NCBI GenBank assembly: GCA_937864195.1
Contig: CALMJG010000200.1
Location: 1-62,617 of the forward strand
Length of the DNA: 62,617 nt
Reading direction: 5' to 3'
Source: an uncultured Novosphingobium sp.
Lineage (GTDB): Bacteria; Pseudomonadota; Alphaproteobacteria; Sphingomonadales; Sphingomonadaceae
In this document: piece by piece, positions 35,291 through 43,811 of the stretch
Layout of the letters: the number at the start of each line of letters is the position of its first letter
Position numbering within the stretch: position 1 is the first letter of the stretch
Notes under the pieces: generated by a model
Databases searched by the model: none
What the model saw: only the letters and a program-made list of their open reading frames with translations
What the model was told of the DNA's origin: nothing
Program-made: the position numbers and the translations under genes

Positions 35291-35839
35291 CTAGCTGCCA
35301 AGGTTGGCGCGGGTGTAGCACTCCACCACCAGCGCCAGCGGCTGTCCGTCCGGCAGACGCAGCAGCGCGCGGTGGGACAGGATCGTGCCTGCGGGGCAGG
35401 GAGCGGCGCGGCCACGGTGGCTGTCCAGCCGCTCGCGCTTGAAGTTCAGCGCGGCTACGGTCTTGCCGAACGGGATATCGGTGGTGCGCAGCACATCGTT
35501 CATCGCCGGGGGCAGCCGAGCTGGCACGTACCAGTTGTGCGCATCGGAAAGGACCTTGCCGCCGCAGGACAGGCGGACATGGCGATAGCCCGGGTCCGAA
35601 CCCGCTGGCAGGTCGAGCAGGCGCCGCAGGTCCGCTGGCGGGGCGATTCCGTCAGGCACCAGGACCGCGCTGATCCGGGCCGGGCGGGCAATGCCCTGCT
35701 GCTGGCACCAGTCGGTCAGGGCGGCGGTTGCGCTATCCTGCGCGGCAAGGGTGCGTTCGAACTGGGTGAGTTGCTGCGGCGCCGTGCAGGAGGCGAGGAT
35801 GGATCCTGCCGCGATGCCTGCGATAACTCTGGCAATCAC
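35291..35839 (-). CDS. Chorismate-lyase-like protein with lipoprotein signal
   Basis: A 182-residue protein with a signal and lipobox (ILASCT, Cys18). The domain has features of a UbiC-like chorismate lyase fold: YRHVRLSCGGKVLSDAHNWYVPARLPPAMNDVL, TTDIPFGKTVAALNFKRERL and LPDGQPLALVVECYTRANL. True UbiC enzymes are cytoplasmic, so an exported lipid-anchored version would be unlikely to make 4-hydroxybenzoate and may bind another ligand. The fold assignment is from memory of the NWYVP/TTDIPFG pattern and is moderate. Confidence 0.6.
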   Translation of the reverse strand: MIARVIAGIAAGSILASCTAPQQLTQFERTLAAQDSATAALTDWCQQQGIARPARISAVLVPDGIAPPADLRRLLDLPAGSDPGYRHVRLSCGGKVLSDAHNWYVPARLPPAMNDVLRTTDIPFGKTVAALNFKRERLDSHRGRAAPCPAGTILSHRALLRLPDGQPLALVVECYTRANLGS

Positions 35840-35849
35840 CAGACAACCT

Positions 35850-35917
35850 CCGTTCGTGTCGAGCGCAGTCGAGACACGTCAGCGCCAACGTGTCTCGATT
35901 GCGCTCGACACGAACGG
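35850..35917. repeat. Dispersed palindromic repeat, copy C
   Basis: A 68-bp palindrome of the same family as copies A and B: CCGTTCGTGTCGAGCGCAG, TCGAGACACG, centre TCAGCGCCAA, then CGTGTCTCGA and TTGCGCTCGACACGAACGG. Paired changes (GCGCAGTC against GATTGCGC) mostly keep the stem. It lies between the cinA-like stop and the chorismate-lyase-like start, both leftward. Confidence 0.88.
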
Positions 35918-35934
35918 AGCTGAGGTTCTGTTTA

Positions 35935-36696
35935 TCAGACGCCGCCCGGAACGGCTTCGCGGCCAAGGGCGCGCAGGCCCGTGGCAAGTGCCTCGACCGC
36001 GGCATCGATCACCGCCGCTTCGGTCGAGCGGACGACGAAATTCGCCCCGACGCGGCCTTCGCGGAAGAAGGGGTAGGAGCCGATCGCGCAGCCTTCGTGC
36101 ACGCGCTCGGTCTCGCGCAGCAGGTCGGCGATCTCGCTTTCCTGCACCCAGCTGCCGATCGTGGCGCTGAGCAGCGGCGCGCCGCCTTCCAACTGACCGG
36201 TCAGGGCATCGAGCATGCCCGCCGTGATCGAGGGGACGCCGGCCATCAGGAACACGTTGCCGATCCGGATGCCGGGCGCGCCCGACATGCGGTTGGGGAT
36301 CAGGTCGGCCCCGGCCGGCACGCGCGCCATGCGCAGCCGCGCCTCGTTCAGCCCGCCGCGAGTGGCGTAGTAGCTTTCCAGGATCGCGCGGGCATCAGGG
36401 TGCACTTCCACGCTCACGCCCAGCGCCTCGGCCACCGCGTCGACCGTGATGTCGTCGTGCGTCGGGCCGATCCCGCCGGTGGTGAACAGGTAATCGTTGC
36501 GCGCGCGCAGCGTGTTCACCGCCTCGACGATCGCCTCGGTCCGGTCACCCACCACGCGGACCTCGACCAGCCGGATGCCCTGGACGCCCAGCCAGGACGC
36601 CACCTGGGCGATGTTCTTGTCCTGCGTGCGGCCAGAGAGGATCTCGTCCCCGATCACCAGCAGGGCGGCGGTCCAGATGCGGTTGTTGTCAGCCAT
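35935..36696 (-). CDS. CinA-type molybdopterin-binding-domain protein
   Basis: A 253-residue protein with the MoaB/Mog-like domain of CinA: TAALLVIGDEILSGRTQDKN at the start, DYLFTTGGIGPTHDDITVDAVAEALG in the middle and a C-terminal extension (about 175-253). It lacks the nicotinamide-mononucleotide deamidase domain of full CinA. Family members are annotated as competence/damage-inducible protein A or ADP-ribose-pyrophosphatase-like (COG1058). It is probably cytoplasmic. The link to the molybdenum genes 20 kb away is only structural. Confidence 0.85.
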   Translation of the reverse strand: MADNNRIWTAALLVIGDEILSGRTQDKNIAQVASWLGVQGIRLVEVRVVGDRTEAIVEAVNTLRARNDYLFTTGGIGPTHDDITVDAVAEALGVSVEVHPDARAILESYYATRGGLNEARLRMARVPAGADLIPNRMSGAPGIRIGNVFLMAGVPSITAGMLDALTGQLEGGAPLLSATIGSWVQESEIADLLRETERVHEGCAIGSYPFFREGRVGANFVVRSTEAAVIDAAVEALATGLRALGREAVPGGV

Positions 36697-36740
36697 GGGT
36701 CTCGCTTAGCGGCAGGGGGCGCGGCGGGGAAGGGGGAGGT

Positions 36741-38243
36741 TCAGGCCTCCACCAGTTCCTTTGCGCGGGTGAAGTGCAGCACGCCGTCGTCGATCGGCGC
36801 CTGGCGCATGTCCTGCCGGTCGCGGCGGTAGTCCTGATTGAGCCGCCACGGCAGGCTGGCCGCGTTGCGCGGCATCGTATCCTTGCCCCGCTGGATGTAG
36901 CCGGCGGAAAAGTCGAAGATGTCGTCCTCCTCCGGCTCGCTGCCCGGCGCCATGGCCGGGGTGGCCGCGACCGCGCCGTACTTGTCCATCTGGCGCAGCA
37001 GGCGCGTGATGTATTCGGCGACGATGTCCACCCGCAGCGTCCAGCTGGCGTTGAGATAGCCGAACACGCCCGCCATGTTGGGCACGTTGGAGAACATGCA
37101 GTTGCGGTAGAAGAACCGCTTCGCGAAATCGACCGGCTCGCCATCGACCGACACCGCGATCTTGCCGGCGAAGGTCATCTTGAGGCCGGTGGCGGTAACG
37201 ATGATGTCGGCATCGATGTGCTGGCCGGATTCGAGCACGATCCCGGTCTCGTCGAAGCGGTCGATCCGCCCGGTCACGACCGAGGCCTTGCCTTCGTTGA
37301 TCGCGCGGAAGAAATCGGCGTCCGGCACCAGGCACAGCCGCTGGTCCCACGGATCGTAGGGCGGGGTGAAATTGGTGGCGTCGTAGTTTTCACCCAGGTG
37401 TCCGCGCAGTTGCTCGGTGAGGAACGCCTTGACCTTTTCCGGCTGGCTGCGCGCGCGCTTGAACATCAGGTCCTGGAGGAAGATGTTCTTGGCGCGGGTC
37501 AGCGCATAGGCGAGCTTTTCCGGCAGGAAGCGGCGCAACATCTTGTTGAACCCGTCGCGGGCGGGGCGGCTGACCATCCAGGTCGGCGTGCGCTGCAGCA
37601 TGGTGACCTGGCCCGCGCCGGAATGGGCCATCGCCGGGACCACCGTAACTGCCGTCGCGCCCGATCCGATCACCACGACCTTTTTGCCGGCGTAGTCGAG
37701 GTCGCTGGGCCAGAACTGCGGGTGAATGACCTGGCCCCTGAAGGTTTCCCGGCCCTTGAAGCCAGCGTCATAGGCTTCGTCGTAATCATAGTAGCCAGAG
37801 CCCAGGAACAGGAACCTGCCCAGAATCTGCTGGCGGCTGCCGTCCGCTGCTTCGGTCGTGACCACCCAGCGCGCGGCCTTGCCGTCCCAATCGGCGCTGA
37901 TCACCTTGCGCCCCAGGCGCATCTTCTCGGCCAGGCCATATTCGGCGGTGATCTCGTCGAGATAGTCGAGGATCGAGGGGCCATCGGCGATCGATTTCTC
38001 ATGCGTCCACGGCTTGAACGAGAAGCCGAGCGTGTGCATGTCGCTGTCCGAACGGATCCCGGGATAGCGGAACAAGTCCCAGGTGCCGCCCAGCCGCTCG
38101 CGCCGGTCAAGGATCGCGATGGTCTTGCCGGGGCATTCGCGGGTCATGTGCACGGCCATGCCGATGCCGGAAATCCCGGCCCCGACGATGATCATGTCGA
38201 GGCATTCGTCCGCCGGTGCCGGCATGGTGGTGGCCATGTTCAT
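36741..38243 (-). CDS. Flavin-containing (Baeyer-Villiger-type) monooxygenase, EthA-like
   Basis: A 500-residue flavoprotein. The FAD site is GAGISG (residues 21-26), the Baeyer-Villiger fingerprint F-x-G-x3-H-x3-W-P is present as FRGQVIHPQFWP, and the NADPH site is VIGSGATAV. Segments GGTWDLFRYPGIRSDSDMHT and PWDQRLCLVPD closely resemble mycobacterial EthA. It inserts oxygen next to a ketone or oxidises sulfur groups, using NADPH and O2. ATG 38243 has GGGAG nine bases upstream; the long frame beyond it is antisense shadow of corA. No regulator is adjacent. Confidence 0.9.
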   Translation of the reverse strand: MNMATTMPAPADECLDMIIVGAGISGIGMAVHMTRECPGKTIAILDRRERLGGTWDLFRYPGIRSDSDMHTLGFSFKPWTHEKSIADGPSILDYLDEITAEYGLAEKMRLGRKVISADWDGKAARWVVTTEAADGSRQQILGRFLFLGSGYYDYDEAYDAGFKGRETFRGQVIHPQFWPSDLDYAGKKVVVIGSGATAVTVVPAMAHSGAGQVTMLQRTPTWMVSRPARDGFNKMLRRFLPEKLAYALTRAKNIFLQDLMFKRARSQPEKVKAFLTEQLRGHLGENYDATNFTPPYDPWDQRLCLVPDADFFRAINEGKASVVTGRIDRFDETGIVLESGQHIDADIIVTATGLKMTFAGKIAVSVDGEPVDFAKRFFYRNCMFSNVPNMAGVFGYLNASWTLRVDIVAEYITRLLRQMDKYGAVAATPAMAPGSEPEEDDIFDFSAGYIQRGKDTMPRNAASLPWRLNQDYRRDRQDMRQAPIDDGVLHFTRAKELVEA

Positions 38244-38345
38244 GGTCCTGTTCTCCCATTCAATTGACATTTGTGTCAGTTCGTCCCGGCTTAACCGATC
38301 GTGCGCGGGATTGCCAGCATCATGGCGCTTTGCCACACGGTGACA

Positions 38346-39320
38346 ATGCCCATCGTTGCCCTGCGCCGCTATTCCGGCGGCAATCCCGACCCGGCCGAGA
38401 TCCTGCTCGATGGCGAGGTGCGCCGCGCGCTGCCCCGCCACAGTTTCGACTGGGTCGGCCTGGTCAATCCGGATGCCGCGGAAATGGCGCTGGTCCAGCG
38501 GCAGTTCGGCCTGCACCCGCTGGCGGTGGAGGATGCGCTCAATCCCACCCAGCTGCCCAAGGTGGAGATTTACGGGCCGCAGCTGTTTCTGGTGGCGACA
38601 ACCGCGGCCAGCGGCGAGGGCGACAAGATCGAGTACGGGCAGACGGCGCTGTTTCTTGGCCCGGACTTCCTGGTTACCGTGCGCAATGGCTCGACCCGCC
38701 CCCACACAGCTCTGCGCCAGCGGCTGGAGGCGCAACCTGAGCGGCTGGGCGAAGGGCCGGACTATGTCGCCCACGCCATCCTCGACTTCATCGTCGATGG
38801 CTACCAGCCGATCATCGACCAGCTGGAGGACCTGGTCCAGGCAATGGAGGAAGGGGCGATCAACTCGTTCCCGGAAAGCTCGACCATCCGCCGCATTTTC
38901 CGGTTGCGCCGCCACATGCGGCGTTTCGTTCGCATCATCGGGCCGATGGAAGAGGTCTGCGAGCGACTGGCGACTACCGACCTGCCCGCGATCGATCCGG
39001 GCGCGCGGATCTGGTTCCGCGACGTGCTGGATCATGTCCGGCGGACCATGCGCCGGGTAGCCGGACTGCGCGATACGCTGGCCAGCATCGTCGAGACTGC
39101 CAGCTTGCTCGAACAGCACCGCCAGGGCGACATGACCCGCCAGCTGGCCGCCTGGGCCGCGATCCTGGCCGTGCCGACGGCGATTGCCGGGATCTACGGC
39201 ATGAACTTCGACTATATGCCGGAATTGCACCACCGCTGGGGCTACCCGGCGGTGATCGGCGTGATCGCGCTGGTCTGCGGCGGCCTGTGGCTGCGCTTCC
39301 GTTCGATCGACTGGCTCTGA
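38346..39320 (+). CDS. corA: CorA-family magnesium/divalent-cation transporter
   Basis: A 324-residue protein: a cytoplasmic alpha/beta domain, a long helical funnel (about 120-260, with FPESSTIRRIFRLRRHMRRF), then two C-terminal membrane segments. The pore signature GMN (residues 285-287 in IYGMNFDYMPE) lies between them. It forms a pentameric channel for Mg2+ or related ions. I chose ATG 38346 because other members begin this way; in-frame starts at 38322 and 38301 would add residues without a better ribosome-binding site. Confidence 0.9.
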   Translation: MPIVALRRYSGGNPDPAEILLDGEVRRALPRHSFDWVGLVNPDAAEMALVQRQFGLHPLAVEDALNPTQLPKVEIYGPQLFLVATTAASGEGDKIEYGQTALFLGPDFLVTVRNGSTRPHTALRQRLEAQPERLGEGPDYVAHAILDFIVDGYQPIIDQLEDLVQAMEEGAINSFPESSTIRRIFRLRRHMRRFVRIIGPMEEVCERLATTDLPAIDPGARIWFRDVLDHVRRTMRRVAGLRDTLASIVETASLLEQHRQGDMTRQLAAWAAILAVPTAIAGIYGMNFDYMPELHHRWGYPAVIGVIALVCGGLWLRFRSIDWL

Positions 39321-39324
39321 ACCG

Positions 39325-40719
39325 TCAGTTCGGCATGACCATGAACTGCTCCCAGCGGCCGTCTTCGCCGGGTTCGGCGTAGGTCACCAGCACCAGCCGC
39401 TTGTCGCCGAAACTGACCCGGTAGGTGCGGTTGACGAAGCCGCCGCGCAGGCGCGGGCCTCGGGTCGCTTCGAAGCCGGTGATTGGTCCCAGCGCGGACA
39501 GGCTGGCGGCATAGTCGCCCAGCGCCTCGGGCGTGAAGAAATACTGTGCGTTGGCAGTGAAGCGCGCCGGATCGAAGCGGCCGGCTATCAGCGCTTCCAG
39601 AGTGGCGCGGGCATCGTCGGTGCGCGGGGCTTCGCGCGGATCGCTGCTGCTTGCCTTGGGCAGGACGATGTCCGCGATCCGGGCGGTGATGCTGTCCTGT
39701 GCGCCGCCGAAATCGCCGTTGGTCAGGACCACGATCGCCAGCCTGTCGTCCACCCACACGCTGTTCTGCGAGAGGAAGCCGACGGATTCGCCGCCGTGGT
39801 CGATCACCCGGCGCCCGCTGGAAATGCGCGCGGAAACGCCAAGGCCGTAACCGTTCGAAGTGCCATCGGCCAGCCGCACGGGACGTTCCATTTCTTCCCA
39901 GTCCTCGCGCGGAAGCAGGCTGCGCTCCATCCGGGCGATGTCCCATTCGGCCAGCTCAGCCGCGCTCATCGACAGTTCGCCTGCCGCCCACAGCCATCCG
40001 GCCGCAGCGGGCCTGGCCGGACGGACCGGCCCCAGCGCATAGCGGTGATAGCCTTGGGGAAATGCCGCTCCATTGGTCTCGTCGAGCCGGTAGGGGCGGA
40101 TGCCCAGCGGGCGGAAGATCCGCTCTTCGAATTGCTCCCACAGCGGCGCGCCGCCGGCCTTCTCCGCGATCAGCCCGGCGACGACATAGCCGGTGTTGGA
40201 ATATTGCCAGCGGGTTCCCGGTTCATAGTCCAGCGGCTTCATCGCCCAGCGCGCCACGATCTGGTCGGGCGCGACGGGCTGTTCCATGGCTGCGAAGGAA
40301 TAGTCCTGCGGCCAGTAGTCCTGCAGACCCGAAGTGTGCGACAGGAGCTGGCGCACGGTGATCCGCTGCGCGCCGGTCACCTCGGGCAGCCAGCGCGAGA
40401 CGGGATCGTCGAGGCTGAGCTTGCCGTCATTTTCAAGCATCAGCAGAAGTGCGGCCAGGAACTGCTTGGAATTGGACGCAATCTGGTAGGGCAGGTCGGG
40501 GCGGGCCTGCGGGATTGTCTCACTCGCCTTGCCCCAGGCCCGGTCCATCACCAGCCGCCCGCCGCGCACGATCGCGACCTGGGCCGAAGGCACGCCGGTC
40601 TGGTCCAGAACTTCGGTCACGGACTTGTCGATCGCCGCCGCTTCCTCGGCACTGAGGTCCTGGGCCGGAGCGGCGACGGGGAGTGTGAGCAGGGCAAGGG
40701 CCAGAACCAGGCGTTTCAT
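39325..40719 (-). CDS. Secreted serine hydrolase, beta-lactamase class C/penicillin-binding-protein fold
   Basis: A 464-residue protein with a signal peptide (cleaved near APAQ-D, residue 20) and the catalytic motifs S82-x-x-K85 (ASNSKQF) and Y-x-N (YSNTGY). The third motif is probably HGG in IDHGGESVGF. A C-terminal beta domain of about 110 residues follows. The family includes AmpC, D-aminopeptidases and esterases, so the substrate is open; the HGG motif is more common in esterases and peptidases. The start was moved from 40815 to ATG 40719, where the signal begins. Confidence 0.85.
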   Translation of the reverse strand: MKRLVLALALLTLPVAAPAQDLSAEEAAAIDKSVTEVLDQTGVPSAQVAIVRGGRLVMDRAWGKASETIPQARPDLPYQIASNSKQFLAALLLMLENDGKLSLDDPVSRWLPEVTGAQRITVRQLLSHTSGLQDYWPQDYSFAAMEQPVAPDQIVARWAMKPLDYEPGTRWQYSNTGYVVAGLIAEKAGGAPLWEQFEERIFRPLGIRPYRLDETNGAAFPQGYHRYALGPVRPARPAAAGWLWAAGELSMSAAELAEWDIARMERSLLPREDWEEMERPVRLADGTSNGYGLGVSARISSGRRVIDHGGESVGFLSQNSVWVDDRLAIVVLTNGDFGGAQDSITARIADIVLPKASSSDPREAPRTDDARATLEALIAGRFDPARFTANAQYFFTPEALGDYAASLSALGPITGFEATRGPRLRGGFVNRTYRVSFGDKRLVLVTYAEPGEDGRWEQFMVMPN

Positions 40720-40819
40720 GGTCCTATTGCTAGCCTTTCGCGGCGGCGGATCAAGCCCAAGTCGCATCGCAGCAAATTGTGGACAGGCGGCGCAGCCCGC
40801 TGAAAAACGAGTCACGCTC

Positions 40820-40837
40820 GTGTCAGAAAACTGTCAT
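40820..40837 (+). promoter_or_regulatory. Pho-box-like site upstream of the DUF47-pit pair
   Basis: GTGTCAG-AAAA-CTGTCAT matches the PhoB direct-repeat pattern (CTGTCAT-N4-CTGTCAT): the second unit is perfect and the first differs at two positions. The 11-bp period is right. It sits 35 bases before the DUF47 start, so phosphate-dependent control of the phosphate transporter pair is plausible. Confidence 0.6.
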
Positions 40838-40871
40838 AGGCGCCGCGATCTGTTTTGAGGGGACTTGATCG

Positions 40872-41519
40872 ATGTTCGGATGGTTTCAGCGGCTCCTGCC
40901 GCATTCGAGCGATTTCTTCGTGCTGTTCGAACGCCATGCCGTGGCCGTGGTTGGCGCGGCGGACGCGCTGGCGCAGCTGACCGCCGGGCAGGGGGACCGT
41001 GCCGCCCACCTGCGCGCGATCCGCGACCGCGAACACGATGCCGACGAAGTGATCCGCGAAACCCTGCACGAGGTGCGCCGCACGTTCCTGACCCCGTTCG
41101 ATCGCGGGGCGATCACTTCGCTGATCGGGGCGATGGACGACACGATCGACGAAATGAATCGCTCCGCCAGCGCGATCGAGCTGCTGGAAGTCCACGAATT
41201 CGATCCGCAGATGAAGCAGATCGGCGTACTGGTGCAGGATGCCAGCCGCCTGATCTCCGAAGCCGCGCCGCTGCTGCGCGATGTCGAGCGCAATGGCCGC
41301 CGCCTCCACGAACTCACCGCCAAGCTGGTCAAGCTGGAAGGCGAGGTCGACATTCTCCACGACACCGGGATGCGGGCCGCGTTCCAGGCGCAGAAGGTCA
41401 AGCCTGATCCGCTGGCCTTCATGGTCGCGCGCGAGGTCTACAAGAACCTTGAGCGCATCGCCGATGCCTTCGAGGACGTCGCCAACGAAATCGACTCGCT
41501 GGTCATCGACCACGGCTGA
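40872..41519 (+). CDS. DUF47 (PhoU-like) accessory protein of the Pit transporter
   Basis: A 215-residue all-helical protein with the DUF47 pattern IRDREHDADEVIRETLHEVRR, FLTPFDRGAITSLIGAMDDTIDEM and AREVYKNLERIADAFEDVANEID. It resembles PhoU, whose acidic ExxxD motifs bind metal, and is encoded 26 bases before the pit gene. It probably tunes phosphate import in the cytoplasm. The Pho-box-like site upstream supports phosphate control. Confidence 0.9.
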   Translation: MFGWFQRLLPHSSDFFVLFERHAVAVVGAADALAQLTAGQGDRAAHLRAIRDREHDADEVIRETLHEVRRTFLTPFDRGAITSLIGAMDDTIDEMNRSASAIELLEVHEFDPQMKQIGVLVQDASRLISEAAPLLRDVERNGRRLHELTAKLVKLEGEVDILHDTGMRAAFQAQKVKPDPLAFMVAREVYKNLERIADAFEDVANEIDSLVIDHG

Positions 41520-41545
41520 GCGCCCTCTCGAAAAGGTATCCGGCA

Positions 41546-42544
41546 ATGCATGAGCTTGCCTTTCCGCTCCTGGTCGGGCTGATCGCAATCGCCCTGCTGT
41601 TCGATTTCCTGAACGGCCTGCACGATGCGGCGAATTCCATCGCGACAGTCGTCTCAACCCGGCTGATTCCGCCGGTCTGGGCGGTCGTGTTCGCCGCATT
41701 CGGCAATTTCGCGGCCTATTGGCTGGTCGGGCTGCACGTTGCCGAAACGGTCGGCAAGGGGATCATCGACAAGGATGCGGTGACCCCGGCAGTCGTGTTC
41801 GGCGCGCTGATCGGAGCGATCTTCTGGAACGTCGTCACCTGGCTCAAGGGCATTCCCTCGTCCTCCAGCCACGCGCTGATCGGGGGGCTGCTGGGCGCGG
41901 GCATCGCGCATGGCGGTTTCGGAGTGGTGGAAAGTTCCGGCACCACCAAGACGGTGATCGCGATCTTCCTGTCGCCGATGCTGGGCTTTGTCCTCGCCAT
42001 GCTGATGGTCCTCGTCACCTCGTGGCTGTTCAAGGGCTTCCAGCCGCGCCGCGCCGAAGGCGTATTCAAGACGCTGCACCTGTTCAGTTCGGCCGCCTAT
42101 TCGATCAGCCACGGCGGCAACGATGCCCAGAAGACGATGGGGATCATCACCGTGCTGCTCTATTCGACCGGCCAGCTGAAGGGTGAATTCCATATCCCCG
42201 AATGGGTCGTGATCTCGTGCTACGCAGCCATCGCCCTGGGGACGATGTCGGGCGGGTGGAAGATCATCAAGACGATGGGCACCAAGATCACCAAGCTCAA
42301 CCACCACACGGGGTTTTCGGCCAGCACGGCGGGTTCGATCGTGGTGTTCGGCGCCAGCGCCATGGGTATTCCGGTTTCGACCACGCACGCGATCACCGGC
42401 TCGGTGATCGGCACCGGCGCCGCCCGCAAGGCCAGCGCCGTGCGCTGGGGCGTGGCGGGGCGCGTGGTCACCGCCTGGTTCATCACCATCCCGGCCAGCG
42501 CGGCGGTGGGCGCGGTGTTCTACGTGCTGACGCGGATGTTCTGA
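41546..42544 (+). CDS. pit: Inorganic phosphate transporter, Pit family
   Basis: A 332-residue inner-membrane protein with eight to ten hydrophobic segments. The duplicated PiT signature is visible: FDFLNGLHDAANSIATVVSTR near the N-terminus and SHGGNDAQKTMGIITVLL in the second half, plus SSSHALIGGLLG and VSTTHAITGSVIG. It imports metal-phosphate complexes with protons, or sodium in some members. The stop lies four bases from that of a convergent gene. Confidence 0.94.
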   Translation: MHELAFPLLVGLIAIALLFDFLNGLHDAANSIATVVSTRLIPPVWAVVFAAFGNFAAYWLVGLHVAETVGKGIIDKDAVTPAVVFGALIGAIFWNVVTWLKGIPSSSSHALIGGLLGAGIAHGGFGVVESSGTTKTVIAIFLSPMLGFVLAMLMVLVTSWLFKGFQPRRAEGVFKTLHLFSSAAYSISHGGNDAQKTMGIITVLLYSTGQLKGEFHIPEWVVISCYAAIALGTMSGGWKIIKTMGTKITKLNHHTGFSASTAGSIVVFGASAMGIPVSTTHAITGSVIGTGAARKASAVRWGVAGRVVTAWFITIPASAAVGAVFYVLTRMF

Positions 42545-42548
42545 GCCG

Positions 42549-43811
42549 TCAGGCGCTGATCGGCAAGGTCGGCCACATCGCGGCGATCTCACCGCCGTCA
42601 TAGACCGCGATGTCGCCGAATTGCAGGAACAGCGCCTCGCTCTGGTCGGGGCGCAGGAACACGTGGTCGTCGGGTTTCAGGTCGATCCGCGCGGAGCCGG
42701 TCAGCAGTTCCTGGTTGGAAGAGCGGCCGAACAATTTCGAATATTCCAGGCCGGGCGGTGAAACCGGTTTTGCCAGCCAGTGGCCGCCGTGGATGAAGAA
42801 TCCGCGCTGCGTGTTGCGGTCCCACCAGTGCATCGCGTCTGACAGCGCCTCAACCCCCGGGAGCTGCTGGTCGGTGCTCGCCTTGATCACGGGAGTGGCG
42901 ATGAAGGCGGCGGGTGCCAGATCGTCCAGGTCCGGATAATCGAAGTCCCCCGGCTTGACGAAGGCCGAGCCGACCGAGACTTCATTGGCCACAGTCCCCG
43001 CGCAGTGGCGGCGGAAGGTGGGGCTGCCCGCGCTGTTGAGGGTCAGCGCGGCGCGATCGGCAAATCCGGCCCCGGCCAGCGCGGCAAGGGCTTCCTTGTA
43101 GGCCTTCTGCGCGGCGGCGTGGGCCTTGTCGGGGCTGGGCATCTTCGGAACGTGCGGATCGTAGCCCATCAGGCCGGAGACGGCGCCGCCGCTATCGCGG
43201 GTCAGGCGCGCCGCCTCCGCCAGCGCCGCAGGATCGGTGAAGCCGCCGCGGTGCAGCCCGACATCGATCTCGAAGTTGAGCCTGGGGGCGATCCCCAGTG
43301 TCCTGGCGGCGTCCAGATACTGGTTCAGCCGCAGTGGGGTATCGACCAGCCACTGCACCCGCGCCGCGAAATCGCCGCCAGCGTGCCCGGCCACCCTGAG
43401 AAACTCGCTGACCGGCAGCGGCTTGCCCATCAGCAGGTCGGCAGCGGGGTGCAGCGGGGCAAGCTGGATCAGCATCTCGGCGCTGAACACCATCAGCCGT
43501 TGACTGCCCATCCCGGCCATGACTTCGCCCAGCAGCGCGGGCGAGGGGAGCGACTTCGCCACCACCCGCAGCGGCAGGCCGGCGGCATCTACACTCTTGC
43601 GGATCGCGGCGATATTGGCGCCAAGCCTCGCGCGGTCGATCACCAGCACGGGGCGCATCAGGCCCGCTCGTTTCAGGGCGGCGGAGATGCCGGCAAAGTA
43701 TGGATCGTGCATTCCACCCTCCATGGCCGGGCGCGCGGTCAGCAGGCCCAGCGTGCCAAGTGCGAGCGCGCCCCCACTGAGCAGCAGCGCACGGCGATCA
43801 AACCCGCTCAC
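42549..43811 (-). CDS. DSD1/D-threonine-aldolase-like PLP protein with Tat-like N-terminus
   Basis: A 420-residue fold-type III PLP protein. The PLP lysine is Lys86 (RVVAKSLP), followed by LNFEIDVGLHRGG and an AGL-type C-terminal DSD1 domain (from about 290). The N-terminus MSGFDRRALLLSGGALALG looks like a twin-arginine signal or anchor, unusual for this family. In the C-terminal domain the usual metal-binding PNHxC/PSHxC is PDQSE, so His and Cys/Asp are replaced. It starts at GTG overlapping the previous gene's stop (GTGA). A D-threonine aldolase or D-serine dehydratase activity is therefore doubtful. Confidence 0.75.
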   Translation of the reverse strand: MSGFDRRALLLSGGALALGTLGLLTARPAMEGGMHDPYFAGISAALKRAGLMRPVLVIDRARLGANIAAIRKSVDAAGLPLRVVAKSLPSPALLGEVMAGMGSQRLMVFSAEMLIQLAPLHPAADLLMGKPLPVSEFLRVAGHAGGDFAARVQWLVDTPLRLNQYLDAARTLGIAPRLNFEIDVGLHRGGFTDPAALAEAARLTRDSGGAVSGLMGYDPHVPKMPSPDKAHAAAQKAYKEALAALAGAGFADRAALTLNSAGSPTFRRHCAGTVANEVSVGSAFVKPGDFDYPDLDDLAPAAFIATPVIKASTDQQLPGVEALSDAMHWWDRNTQRGFFIHGGHWLAKPVSPPGLEYSKLFGRSSNQELLTGSARIDLKPDDHVFLRPDQSEALFLQFGDIAVYDGGEIAAMWPTLPISA

